64,000 nt of DNA from Pyrenochaeta sp. MPI-SDFR-AT-0127. Its lineage: Eukaryota > Ascomycota > Dothideomycetes > Pleosporales > Cucurbitariaceae. Made by a program: the position numbers and the translations under genes. Of this stretch, positions 1-10,797 are shown piece after piece. The stretch is taken from assembly GCA_020747015.1 (NCBI GenBank), contig JAGTJM010000011.1, positions 310,001-374,000 of the forward strand. The letters run 5' to 3'. Numbering within the stretch: the first letter of the stretch is position 1; every line of letters starts with the position of its first letter. The notes under the pieces were generated by a model. The model saw nothing but the letters and a program-made list of their open reading frames with translations, had not been told where the DNA came from and did no database searches.

Positions 1-231
1 GAACAGCGGATGAAGCTCCATGTTTTGCGCGAGAAGCGCTTGGAGACGGCAAGAAAGCAGTCCACAATCGACAAACAGCTGGAACCTTTCCAGCAACGAA
101 TGATGGAAGAGTTGGAGCGCCTGAAGCAAGAGTTAATGGACGAAGAAGACGCTTACACTAAAGACGAAGATCGATATAGTGCTAGTGTTGAGATGCTCGC
201 GGAATTCCGCAAAGCGGATCGCGATACTTAA
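1..231 (+). CDS. 3' end of a coiled-coil protein (partial)
   Basis: Frame 1 is open from the first base to a TAA at 229-231 and gives the last 76 residues of a protein whose start lies outside the window. The piece is highly charged and almost free of Pro and Gly, with regular spacing of Leu, Met and Ala between Glu, Lys and Arg (for example LEPFQQRMMEELERLKQELM), which is what an alpha-helical coiled coil looks like. No catalytic or binding motif is visible and I do not recognise the family. It ends in an acidic, Asp-rich tail. The next gene downstream is on the other strand, so the two converge tail to tail. Confidence 0.6.
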   Translation, partial: EQRMKLHVLREKRLETARKQSTIDKQLEPFQQRMMEELERLKQELMDEEDAYTKDEDRYSASVEMLAEFRKADRDT

Positions 232-886
232 GGGCCACATTAACGTTATTTTGTGACATCTTTCTGCCCTGGTTGCAGATTTGTCAAGGAGTGATATCGA
301 GGGCATCTATCGGATTTAGGGTTGCTTAATTTGGTGGCTACTATGTTACGACATGGAATACAAGAACCTGGTTTGGCTTTTGCCTTCGCCATGCTATCTG
401 TGGCGAACGTTGGCTTCTCAACTTGATCATCTGGTGACTTGGGCGACGGGCGTTATGGCGAGTCAAGGGGTGCGGTATTTCATACAATCATTTCTATATA
501 TCGTTGCTGCAGATACTAAGATGATGGCCATCAACGTGGAGTTCGAGAGCGAGCTTTTCATTAGCCTGTTTATGAATAAAGGTTTTCTGACTGGCTTCTT
601 TCGCTTCCCTTAAACCAGTAACACAACTATCGGCCGTCATCGCGAAGTAATGATCATGAGTAGGTGGAGGAACAGATACTATCTTCAAGAAAACTTGTAC
701 GCCTTGTTGGTTATGAAAATATTAATTTTGAGGGTATCAAATAGCAATTTCACACAAGTGACTTCTTTTCCAACTAGCTAGGGCTGTCATCTGCAAGCCA
801 ATCTCAATTGTCGCAAGAAAGATCAATACCAGAGCTCAGCCAACAAAATGGAAGTGTTACACTCGCAAGCTGGTATGCAGAGTAAT
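232..886. other. Convergent intergenic region
   Basis: AT-richer stretch between two gene 3' ends. A plus-strand open frame of 86 codons (353-613) has no recognisable motif and no supporting splice or family evidence; I see no RNA gene or repeat here. Confidence 0.5.
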
Positions 887-1498
887 TTATTGGCCCGACG
901 TTCGTTCACGAGCTACCCTCATGTTTGCTTTGATCCTCTCCAGAAGCTCAGCTGTTGTTGCAAGAGGAGATGGATGTAGATTCCGCTGAATTAGTTATCA
1001 GTGTAAGATACTGTTAGACGTGGAGATAAACGTAGATTTGAGCATGGCGGCGCTTGGAAGGAGTAGTGACAAAGAGCAGATATCAAGCAATATGTATCAA
1101 CGTCCTCAAAAGAAATCACTTACGTGGTTGAGCCAGGTAACGCATTGATCGTGGGTCCAAGTCTCAGGATCTATATTGGAGGTTGTTAGCATTTGGAGAC
1201 AAAGGTGGTAGAATCAACGAAGTCTAAAGTAGAGAAACAATCGGAAACCTGCAAATCACTAAGATGAAGAAAAATAGCATACCTCCGGTTGGATCGGAAC
1301 TAGGGAACAAGTCTTGACCCCAGATACTCCAAGCTGCAACGCCAGCAACGATTGCAGCGAATGCAAAGAAGGGGCCCTAGAATGCGGTCAGGGTCTAATT
1401 ACTCTCTCATTCATCATGCCTACTATGTATAGCAGGTTTGAGGGCATCCATAAGTCACCTACGCGTTGGGCTGTAGCACGATCGAGTGGGGTGGGCAT
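887..1498 (-). CDS. Small single-pass membrane protein with Ish1/HeH-like C-terminus (4 exons)
   Basis: Assembled exons: 1463-1498, 1283-1376, 1124-1170 and 887-985 (complement), 276 nt, 91 residues. Donors are GTAGGT, GTATGC and GTAAGT; acceptors CTAG, ATAG and TCAG; every junction keeps frame and the last exon closes at TAA. The product has a 12-residue leader, a hydrophobic Ala/Val/Phe segment (about residues 13-32) that could span a membrane, then a helical module with WTHDQCVTWLNHRNL followed by an ATTAELLERIKANMR-type helix. That pattern (Trp-Leu in helix one, a short turn, Glu-Leu-Leu...Ile-Lys in helix two) resembles the Ish1/HeH helix-extended-loop-helix fold of nuclear-envelope and ER proteins; this likeness is my inference. 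It is divergent from the eL38 gene, 338 bp away. No exon exceeds 33 codons. Function unknown. Confidence 0.72.
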
Positions 1499-1836
1499 GC
1501 TGAGGACTGTGTGCTGTGGCTATTCGAGTTCGGATGTGCACAAGAAGGTATAGAATACCACCCTCGAAATGAATTCGTCTTAAGCTTTCAAAACTTAAGT
1601 TTTATCAATAGGTCGTAGGCAGCCAAACTCCAAGGTTGCAAGTTCTCCTCCTCCTAGGCCCATGCGCCACACACGTCGTCACGCCTCAAGACCCCACTAC
1701 AACCCGATTGGTCACGCCTGCGACAGCCCCTTTGCGGCCCGTGCTCCAAGCGAGTTTCCACAACAATTTGTCCCAGGCGGGCTGCGAACTCCACGATTCC
1801 GTTGCGACAATTCCATACCAACGAACAGCCGTCAAG
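1499..1836. promoter_or_regulatory. Divergent promoter region, small membrane protein / eL38
   Basis: The 338 bp between two divergent start codons must hold both promoters and leaders. It contains pyrimidine-rich stretches on the eL38 side, common in ribosomal-protein promoters of ascomycetes. No specific factor site is claimed. Confidence 0.4.
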
Positions 1837-2311
1837 ATGCCTTCCGAAGTTTCCGATATCAAGCAGTTCATCGAGATCTGCAGGCGCAAGGACGCTAAGT
1901 GTACGTGCACACCACTTCAGAAACCAAGGCGGTCGCAGTTGCAGCAAGAGGAGGGACGACTTGTTACGCTAAAGGGGGAAGACAACGAGAAGACATGGTG
2001 CAATTGCGACTACGAATGAATAGAAACAAGAGAACAGATTCCGTACAGGACTGACATTGTTGTAGCTGCCCGCATAAAGAAGAACAAGAAGGTCAACAAC
2101 ATCAAGTTCAAGGTCCGATGCTCAAAGAACGTCTACACTCTCGTCCTCAAGGACACCGATAAGGCCGAGAAGCTCAAGCAGAGTCTGCCCCCGGGTACGA
2201 ACGACCTCATTTGATTTATTCGCCGTCTGAACATCTCCTAACATCAACTCTGTAGGTCTTACCATCTCCGACGTTGGCAAGAAGAACCCCAAGGGCAAGC
2301 ACGCCGCATAA
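1837..2311 (+). CDS. RPL38: 60S ribosomal protein eL38
   Basis: Three exons, 1837-1900, 2066-2194 and 2256-2311, encode 82 residues. Intron 1 (165 nt) starts GTACGT and ends TTGTAG with a CTGAC branch site just upstream; intron 2 (61 nt) starts GTACGA and ends TGTAG. The joined product begins MPSEVSDIKQFIEICRRKDA, continues with a Lys/Arg-rich SARIKKNKKVNNIKFKVRCS segment and ends in GKKNPKGKHAA, the standard length and layout of fungal eL38. It is a small basic protein of the large cytosolic ribosomal subunit. The ATG is the only one compatible with the family N-terminus. The first intron very early in the coding region is typical of fungal ribosomal-protein genes. Confidence 0.95.
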
Positions 2312-2567
2312 ACGGATGTCAGGGCATGTGGGTACAGAGGACATGAGCGCGTGGAGACGAAGTCACCAGACAATGCGCACGAAGGATGACAGCATGGCAT
2401 GAGTGGACGGGCGTCATAACGGATCACATTTGTTCAATGGCATCACGGAACCCTTCTTCAATGGGTTACCACCAGGAATGAAAAAAGTCAAACTTCATCC
2501 TGAACATAAATATTGTGCGAAACGTGCTTTGAGAATTTGTTGAATTGACCATTAGTGCAGCTTGAAA

Positions 2568-3592
2568 CTATACAGCACTCGGTAAATCCTGCAGCGAATG
2601 CTTCACTTGCCCGCGTTTGACATTGAATTTGAACTGATCCTTTCGGTCCAGATACACCACTTTCCCGTCCAATCCCGCCGCATGAACTGCCTTCTTAAAG
2701 TCATCGAGCGGACTCAAAAACACATTGTAATCATCGTAATGTATCGGGATTGTCAAGTCTGGGTTGATAAGCAGCATGAGCTGCACACCTTGTTTTGCGT
2801 CCATTGTCACCATAAGCAGCGGCATCTCTGGCCCGGGGATCGTTGTACCACCAAGATGAACAAGCATCAAATCAATGTTCTGATCTTTGTAGCGCTCAGG
2901 AATTTCTTTCAGCTCGTCGACCATGAGCGTATCACCTGAGATATAAACCCTGTATCCGTTCTCGAATGTGTCATGGTCTGTGGAAGAATCCGAGTACCCA
3001 AGTTCAACCATCCAGCCATTCGTAGGCGGGACCGCACCGAGCAGGTCGTTTGCTACAGAAAGCGGGCCAGGAGGAATATATTTGCCTGGCATGCCCGTGA
3101 TCTTGATACTCGGCTTGTGGCCGTCACTAGGAGTCTTATTAATCTGATCAACATCCAGGACCACGCTATCCCAGAAATCGAGGGCATGGACATTGGTAAT
3201 GATTCGCTTCCTTTCGCGGTCAAGCACTTCTTTGCATGAGGTGTAGTGATGATTGGAAGACCTCTTGACAACTTCTCCTCGACTTCTCTGTCAAAATGAT
3301 CCTCATGGTAATGGCTCAGCAGAATGACATCAATTCTTGGTAGCTCCTCCAAATCGATTGCTAGGTTGGTCTGCCTAGTTGCATTCACACCAGGACCTAA
3401 ATGGACGTGGTCGCCAGCATGGAGAAAGTTGGGATCGGTAAGAATGCGAAGGCCTTCCCATTCAAGGATCGTGGTGGCTGTTCCCACAAAAAAGAGAGAT
3501 GCATTTGTCGAGTCATCGGGAGCGTTCGCTGGATGCAGTTTTGTTTCTTTCGCGTCAGGAAGCGAGGCAGGAACGGAATCATGAGTTTTCAT
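2568..3592 (-). CDS. Metallo-beta-lactamase-fold hydrolase (UlaG-like), frameshifted
   Basis: The N-terminal part reads from the ATG at 3592 in one frame and carries the metal-binding HxHxDH motif as SHYHEDHFD (His94, His96, Asp98, His99), preceded by a beta-strand/turn region with GLRILTDPNF. The rest, with an SGDT motif, a VHLGGTT strand and a late HYDDYNVF histidine, lies in another frame that ends at 2568. The family sequence runs smoothly across if one T is added (coding strand) in the TT at 3198-3199, so a 1-nt deletion is present; I see no GT-AG intron that bridges it without removing conserved residues. Intact length would be about 341 residues. UlaG/NAPE-PLD-type members hydrolyse phosphodiester or lactone bonds; the substrate here is unknown. 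Either a sequencing error in a homopolymer or a recent pseudogene. Confidence 0.8.
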
Positions 3593-4397
3593 AGGCGGTC
3601 CTGAGGACGAGGGGTGACTTGGAGGTGCTTCATGACTGCTGCTGGGTCTCTAGTGGTGGTGTAGTCGGCGATACTGAGTCGTGGCGCTTCTTTGGACGGA
3701 AGGGCCTTCGTGAAGTTGATTTCGAGATTGCAGAGGTAGTCGATTTGTGTAAGGAGGTTGGGCGAGGAGGGGTGCAGCAGCTGTAGAGAGGGAAGCACGA
3801 AAACAAAGCAAAGAAGAGAAAGCGCACTTCATCCATGGTGTAAAGTGCCATTGTGTGTGAAATGGAGAATAGTGACGACAGAAGGCTGTAATAGAAAAAT
3901 ACTGCAGGGTGTGCGATGATCATGAGGACACGGACTTCTCGTGCTCTGGAGTGATGATGCGCCTGAGTGCACCTGCTGTACATATAACTTACAGGAGCCA
4001 TGTATGTTTTACACATCAGTCCATGGTGCAAAGGAGGCTGAGGGCAACCTGACGACGCGTCACAGACTAGTACCACTCTCGGAAGTAATGGCCTGGCAAG
4101 ATAGTTGCGCAAGGAGGCTGTGAAGTGGAGCAAGCACTCCCGTCCAGCTCCGCAACGAGGCTGACATCGGGTGACGGGCCGTTGTGCTCGCAGCTTGACC
4201 CCTGTCGAGCCAAGCTGTCCACTTTGGGATCGAGCATTGAACACCTGGCGAGTCGGAGAGAATGTAGTCTGAATCTACACGGTTGCTGAGGCCGCTGTGG
4301 AACTCGAGAATGGAGAATGCTTGAGGTTTGGAGATATCAAAATCGAAGGTATCTCTGAGGGTTCAGTGAATCGGACGGGAAGAACGCGTCGCCGCCG
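3593..4397. promoter_or_regulatory. Divergent promoter region, hydrolase / GH47 mannosidase
   Basis: About 800 bp between two divergent start codons. Minus-strand open frames here (up to about 200 codons) use non-ATG starts or overlap one another, have no family motifs and look like leader or shadow sequence. Confidence 0.4.
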
Positions 4398-6684
4398 ATG
4401 TACTCGACACGCGACCCATTCAACCTCCGCAGCAAAGCATCATTAGCAGCGCCCTCCGCCTTCTCACTTCTCCAAGTCGCCGCCAACAAGACCGCCTCAA
4501 GGGCTGTTGAGTCGACCAAGCAGGCAGTCGAAGCCACAAAACAGGTGATACAGGACACCGACATGTCCTTCGCCGTTCCGCGCAACGTTCCCAATTTTGA
4601 GACCGCACAACGCCGCTTCGAAGATAATGTCTGGAACAAGTTCACAGGGAACGAGAAGGGTCTGCCTATGTACAAGGATAAGCCTACGGGATATGGTGGT
4701 AGTGCAAGGGGACGGAGAGGGTTTATGAGGAGCAAGAGAGGACTGGGCTTGGTGGCGTTGCTGGTGTTAGGCTTCTTCTACTGGGTTGGTTGGTCGAACA
4801 GCAGTACAGACGTGGGTTTGGATGGTGACACGAAACACAGCGGCAAGACTTCAGTACCGATAGTGGGTGGCACAACAGGAGGAAAGAAGAGCAAAGCAGA
4901 ATGGGAGAAGAGAAGGCAGGCTGTAAAGGATGCGTTCTTGCTCAGTTGGAACGCATATGAGGAACACGGTTGGGGTATGTATATACCTGAGGGCTGCGGT
5001 CCATTGTGCATTCGGAATCTATGCCGAGTGGTATACTGACAACAACAGGTTATGACGAGTACCGTCCTGTGTCGAAAACTGGACGCTACATGGCGGAGCC
5101 CAATGGCATGGGTTGGATCATTGTTGATGCCTTGGATACTCTCATGATAATGAATCTCACAAAAGAGATTAAGCATGCGCGCGAGTGGGTATCTACGACC
5201 CTAAACTACGACAAGAAACAAGACGTCAACACCTTCGAAACCACAATACGAATGCTTGGTGGTCTATTATCAGCCCACTACCTCCAAGAAACACTCCCGG
5301 GCCTCAAACCTGAGAATTCGAATGAAGAAGACCTCTTTCTCGAGAAAGCAACAGATCTAGCGGATCGCCTCTTGGGCGCATATGAGTCGCCGTCTGGTGT
5401 CCCCTGGGCTAGTGTAATCCTTAAGGATGGCAAAGGTGAAGCCTCGCACGCTGATGGCGGCGCATCCTCCACAGCGGAAGCAACGACGCTTCAACTCGAA
5501 ATGAAGTACCTAGCCTTCCTCACTGGCGAGTCACATTACTGGGAGAAAGCAGAAAAGGTCATGCAAGTTGTTGACAACAACGGTGCCAAAGATGGACTTC
5601 TTCCCATCTTCATCTATGCTGACAGAGGGACTTTCCGCGGCAATGAGATTCGATGGGGGAGTCGCGGAGACAGTTATTACGAATATCTGATCAAGCAGTA
5701 TCTCCAGACCCAGAAGCAGGAGCCTGTGTATCGAGACATGTGGAATGAATCGCTTAATGGCGCGAAGAAGCACCTCCTGACTTACTCGAAGAACAGTCAC
5801 TTTACAGTTCTTGGGGAACGACCTGCCGGTCTGGACGGCCCCCTGCACCCGAAGATGGATCATCTTGTGTGCTTCCTGCCTGGTACCATAGCGCTAGCTA
5901 CCACCAGTGGTGCAACTCTGGCAGACGCACGGAAGCAACCCGGCTGGGGTAAACAGCAAGAAGAAGACATCACACTCGCCCGTGAACTAATGAAAACGTG
6001 CATGGGCATGTATAAAGTTACGGCAACTGGTCTTGCTCCTGAAATTGCACACTTCGTGCTCGACGAACCACCAAAAATGTACCGTACTGAGATCCTCGAA
6101 TCCAAGTCCAACCTTGAGACCGAAACCCCCGAAGGAGAGGGTTGGAAGTCAGACTTCAATATTAAACCCGCGGATGCGCACAACCTTCAACGACCGGAGA
6201 CTGTAGAATCACTGTTGTACATGTGGCGTATAACTGGTGACGAGACCTACCGTGAGTGGGGATGGGAAATGTTCGAGGCGTTTGTCAATCACACGATTAT
6301 TGAGAACGGCGGTGGATTTTCTTCCATTGGGGATGTGAGGACTGTGCCTCCTCCTACAAGAGATAACATGGAGAGTTTCTGGCTGGTATGCATTCTTCCT
6401 AACCCTCACTTTACCTCCTGGACAATTGAACTAACCACATGCAGGCTGAGACACTCAAGTACATGTATCTCCTCTTTGGTCCTGATGACCTCCTACCCCT
6501 CGATCAGATTGTACTCAACACAGAAGCTCATCCCTTCCCACGCTTCGATGCGAGTAGGAAGCGCTTCAAGACCGGTTGGGAAAGGATACCGCGGGATGAG
6601 AAGGGCAATCTCGTTCCTAAGAAGGAGGAGAAAGCGGAAGCTTCGAGTAAAGCTCCTGAACATAAAGCTTCTGGGACCACATGA
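4398..6684 (+). CDS. GH47 mannosyl-oligosaccharide 1,2-alpha-mannosidase (class I)
   Basis: Exons 4398-4974, 5049-6385 and 6445-6684 encode 717 residues. Introns are 74 and 59 nt (GTATGT...CAG and GTATGC...CAG). The protein is type II: a basic stretch (GSARGRRGF) precedes a membrane anchor at about residues 115-132, and the lumenal catalytic domain follows. GH47 landmarks are present: VDALDTL near the start of the barrel, GGLLSAHYL, the acidic RPETVES, SFWLAETLKYMYLLF created across the second splice, and NTEAHPFPR, whose Thr binds the catalytic calcium in this family. The two Cys in LVCFLPGT and KTCMGM match the family disulfide. It trims alpha-1,2-mannose from N-glycans in the ER or Golgi; which compartment cannot be read from sequence. 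A second in-frame ATG at 4563 (MSFAVPRNVPNF) is an equally plausible start. Confidence 0.93.
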
Positions 6685-7245
6685 AGAGTGAGCTCATCTG
6701 GCATTGTGCAAATGTTGTATTATTTGGATGCATAATTGGCGCTTGGGTGTAGCATGTTCATCTTAGCTTGATAAGAAAAGACTTGGTCAATAGGAAATCA
6801 AAAACGTGTCAGAACTTGAACTGAAAAGGGCGTAGCTGCTCACATATTGTATATTTTGCAGGCTAAACAATGTAGCTGCAATTCCAGTCCCCAACTCCAT
6901 GCTGATGCTCAACAACATTTACATGAATCATACCAGCATAAAAAAAATAACATAACATCAGTGACCCTTTATCCGTAACTCATAATGTCGTCTAGTCAAG
7001 CTAATGAATGATGTCCATCGCAACAACAGGACCCCCTGACAGTCACCCTTTCATGCCACAAGCTCTTTTCAGCCGAAGCATATCAGAAACCTGGATGTCT
7101 ACTACACTTCTCAATAGATGCTTGGAAAGCCGACATACTTCAGTATTAATTTCGGCTAGTGATCATTGGAATAGCTGTAAAGAGCAAAGCAAGACCAACA
7201 ATGACGCTGTCTCGATCGATAGTTGAGCATTCTTAGCTCCGCCAA
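6685..7245. other. Convergent intergenic region
   Basis: AT-rich 3' flanks of the GH47 gene and the Ulp1-type protease gene. No supported gene or repeat. Confidence 0.5.
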
Positions 7246-8344
7246 CTAGACTTTAACACCTTCTTGCTCGTCGCCTATGCGTGGTGGGCTTCTTGATTGC
7301 GCGGAGTTCGGTCGGAAGGGCGAATGGCTGCGTCTGTTTCACGTTGTCAGTAGGAGCATCGCAGCCTTGCAACTTCAAACTTACGACCGTCTCCGTTCAC
7401 CCTCCTTCTTTCTCTCCTCAATAACTTTCAGCATAGTCTTCCGCCCATCCTTGGCATTGATATGTGCATCCTTCATGCTCATGCTAATCTTCTTGCTTGC
7501 ATCTGCCCTCAGCAGCCTCTTGAGCAGCAAGTGCCTCATCAGCACGCATACAAAGACCCCACAATCACTACCATTTTCTTGCTGTGGAGAGTCATGCATC
7601 GGTATAAACCTCAGTCTCTTTCCTAGCAATTGTTCCAGCTTCATCGTCGTGCTCCGCGCTTCTCTCTCGTTGGAATCGCCCAAGGAGTCATAGTGGAAGG
7701 ATACACCGTCGATGATGGAGACAAGCAGCAATGTCCAGTGGGAACCGCCTTCAGCTTGTGTTACGTCCATATTGTCGTTTATGGGCAAAAAGACGTGAGT
7801 TGTTGTACTGAAGTTGGGTAAGACTTCTTTGAGGGACAGTGGGTCGGCGGTTTGCATGAGCATGTAGGACATGCTGGGGCGGAGGAGGATGATTGAGGCT
7901 TTGGGGAAAGCATTGAGTTCTTCACGTTCGAGGTATCTAGAGCCTGTTAGTGTGGTGTGTGCGAATCTATGGATGTGGTAGACAAACTCTTGCCAGAATG
8001 CGATTGCCTGTGGTAGATTTTAGCCTTGCAGGGGATAGACGGAAGTCTGGAGTGATGTACGCACATTGTCCGTGAGCCAGTCATTCTTGATGCTGTCTAC
8101 ATCCGCTCGCATTACTACATCCTGTCAGTCTCAAACCCATTGTCGCATACGCAAGGCCTGCGAGGGCAAAAGGATAGGCGACGCATACACACCCCTCACA
8201 TCGTGATCTACACTCTGTCAGCCTGCCCGCTACCACAGCTCACCCGATCCACCGAAACTCACAGGAAAGGTACGCCTCATCAGGGGGCGGGTCGCCCAAG
8301 TGTCGCCTCGCTGCATTTGCTAGTCGTGATAAAGATCCCGGCAT
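7246..8344 (-). CDS. NEDD8-specific Ulp1/C48-family cysteine protease (SENP8/DenA type), six exons
   Basis: Exons (complement): 8263-8344, 8193-8207, 8065-8114, 7988-8007, 7385-7936 and 7246-7333; 807 nt, 268 residues. All five introns are 51-78 nt with GT-AG ends. Exons 2 and 4 are only 15 and 20 nt, yet joining them yields continuous family sequence (LSYHDVRVMRADVDS, then NDWLTDNAIAFWQEYLERE). The C48 triad is visible: His122 in GGSHWTLLL, Asp139 in FHYDSLGD, Cys181 in NGSDCGVFVC, with Gln residues just before. Triad spacing matches the deneddylase SENP8 more than larger SUMO proteases. It should process NEDD8 or strip it from cullins. The last exon adds a Ser/Arg/Pro-rich tail; without that splice a stop would follow almost at once. 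The start ATG gives MPGSLSRLANAARR. Exon 2 is the least certain exon. Confidence 0.82.
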
Positions 8345-8950
8345 GTCGCGGGCCGTTGTACTATGAAAGGATCCAAGGTGAGACACTCAATAGCGCTAGA
8401 TGATCTGTGCGAGGCTGTGAAAGGCAGAGACGGGTGTACTAAGAACTTGCAGTCGGGTATATGCAGGTAAGAATGTCTGCCTCGTCTCACGTCGTTCGCG
8501 CGGGCTCTAAGCCTTGCCGAGGGGTACCGCCAGAGAGCAGGGATGACGTAGACGCCTTGCCTGATTGGCCAATGCATGGGAACCTTGGATGTCTCGGATG
8601 TTTCGAATGCACTTTACGCACGTTTCCAGTACGTACATGTTGGGGTTTCAAAGAAGTCTTTCGGAACCCGTGTCAGGCCAGCATCGTTGGGCTGGTGGGC
8701 TCTTTCGGCTGTTGGTACATTCCCCTTCTCTTGGTACCTAGCTGGCTTACTATCACTGAAAGACAAAGCAATGGCACGCTCAAGTACAAGGTTGTGTTTC
8801 GCATTTGTTCATTGATTCTACATGCATTCTGTACTGAGATCGAAAGTGTAATATATGCTTTTGTGATTTCAATATCATACCGTAGCGCCTGATGCCGGCT
8901 CATCATTTCTAAGTCGTAAGTGGTGTTCAGCCATTACAAGCTTGATAAAG
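8345..8950. other. Intergenic region upstream of the Ulp1-type protease
   Basis: Holds the protease promoter and the 3' flank of the aminotransferase gene. A 143-codon plus-strand frame (8461-8892) has no motif and poor composition; I do not call it. Confidence 0.4.
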
Positions 8951-10331
8951 TCAAGGCAATTGGCCCAGTGTCTTTGCATCCCCATTCGTCTCTTTCTTTC
9001 CGAACTGCGCTGGCCTGTCTACCTTGAATAGCCAGTTGTTTTTGTCCTCGATCTTACCTTGTTGAAGGCCCTTCAGTGTTGTAAGAAGCTTGACACATGC
9101 TGGCCCGGGCTTCTGCGAAGCTTCGGGGTATGTGAACTTGTCACCCTTAGATTCCAAAGTAATAGACTTGATTGGCACTAGTGCAGCAGCAGTGCCTGCA
9201 GCTAGAACCTCGTCGAATGATTTGATTTCATCGTAAGGAATCTGTAAAAGCATTAGTATATAGTGAAGTAGCAAATGGTTCAATCCGTACCTCGCGCGAC
9301 TCTGTCTCCCAGCCAAACGACTCAGCGATCCTGAGAACACTGTCTCCTGTGACGCTCTGGATGACGTTCTTGCTATTCGAAGCAACAAGCCTGACCTTGT
9401 CACCGTCCTTCTTTACACCAATAAATGCCGATGTTGAGAACTCATCCACAACACTCCTTGTCTTGCTGTCCAAATGTAAAGTGATGCCGTAACCTGCCTT
9501 GTACGCCTTCTCGCTATGTCGGAGTACTGGAGCATAGTTGCCACCAACTTTGGCCGATCCGGTACCTTCCGGTGCCGCACGATCAAAATCTTCGAGGATG
9601 ACGGCATCTACGGGATCTGTTCCATGATAGACGCCTGTAGGAATGCAGTAGACTACAAAAGTGTACTCTTGCGGCGGATTCAGGCCCAGTTGTGCTGAGC
9701 TGCCGAACAACAATGGTCGGATGTACATAGCTGCGCCGGTCTCGTGTGGAGGGACGTACGCTGCATTCATTCCTACTGCAAGATTGCAGCTTGCGAGAAA
9801 GTGATCTGTTGGTACATCCGGGATGGAGATGAACGAAGCCGAGTGCTGCATCCGCTCGGCATTCTTGTTTGGTCTGAAGATATTTATTGTGTTGTCGGGC
9901 GCACGGAAAGCTTTTAAGCCCTCGTAGCATTGCATGCCGTAGTTCAAGCCAGGAGCCATGCCATGAATGCGCAGAAATGGATCCTCGACGAAGACTGGAG
10001 GCGTCCATTTTCCCGTCTCGACAGAGTAATGTGATTCAACATGGCCAGCAACTACGGGATGTCAGAGAACTTCCTATTGCAAGTCGTGTTGGCGGCCGCA
10101 AAATCATCAAAGCACGCCTCGTTGTGTATTTGACATAGTCTTCAATATTGTGTTGACCCAGAATCGTAGACAATGAATTAGGTCTCACCTTCTCGGATTT
10201 TGAAGCCCATATTGCTCCAGTCTGGGAAAGTTGTCAGTACGATTTCGCAAATCCAACAGTAATTGTGTCGCCCATTGAGCAGCAAATGACATACCGATGG
10301 TGTCGACCGGCGGAGGAGGGAAGTCTGCCAT
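8951..10331 (-). CDS. Branched-chain amino acid aminotransferase (PLP fold class IV)
   Basis: Exons (complement): 10295-10331, 10189-10221, 9291-10051 and 8951-9241; 1122 nt, 373 residues. Introns are 73, 137 and 49 nt. The two short N-terminal exons give MADFPPPPVDTIDWSNMGFK, and the third opens with the usual HYSVETGKWTPPVFVEDPF region. GLNYGMQCYEGLKAFR, FRPNKNAERMQHSA and GTGSAKVGGNYAPV are family signatures; Lys191 in the last should form the Schiff base with PLP. The enzyme interconverts Leu, Ile, Val and their 2-oxo acids, and the class also transaminates 2-oxo-4-methylthiobutyrate to methionine. No mitochondrial presequence is evident, so a cytosolic form is likely. Fungal relatives also occur in secondary-metabolite clusters, but no such genes are nearby. 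Confidence 0.93.
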
Positions 10332-10797
10332 GATTACTAGGATTGTTAGAAAACTGGTTGTTGGGTGTTGGAGAAAAGAGCTAAGTTACAAGTGAATTGA
10401 CAGCGAGTCCACACTTTTTGAAAGCTGATGGAACCTCTGTAAGCTCACACTCAGCTGCGATATCGGTGACGTAAATCCGTCAATAGCCTTGAGCAACCGT
10501 CACAATATACCAAAAGCTGCTCAGCTGCTGTTGTCAGACTGCATGCCTATGATTTTCCTTTCATGGGAGCTGATAAAGACGTACTTCGGATCCGGAGCCA
10601 GTATTGCTCCTGCAAATTGGCAGCCTTACCCGCAGTGGTGCGAACACGAGAGATGCGGCAATGCTTGGCGTGGTCTGAGGCATCGAGTGCCTTGCACTCC
10701 TGTGCCAGACTTCACAATTTAGAGCTCGACCACAATTTACCCGCTGTCCTCCCTGAGCGCATTCCTTCGTCCTGCTTCCTTACGAAAATACTGAACC
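10332..10797. promoter_or_regulatory. Divergent promoter region, aminotransferase / Erv2-like oxidase
   Basis: About 470 bp between two divergent start codons; no specific site claimed. Confidence 0.4.

Noticed and set aside
353..613. 86-codon open frame
   Set aside because: No motif or splice support; lies between two gene 3' ends in AT-rich sequence.
3630..4244. 204-codon minus-strand frame between the hydrolase and GH47 genes
   Set aside because: Composition is Cys/Pro/His-heavy without motif, and other frames of similar length overlap it; likely promoter sequence.
8461..8892. 143-codon plus-strand frame
   Set aside because: No motif, high Cys/Trp content typical of random frames, no splice support.
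9280..9295. GGTTCAATCC resembling a tRNA B box
   Set aside because: Lies in an aminotransferase intron and no A box or acceptor stem can be built around it.
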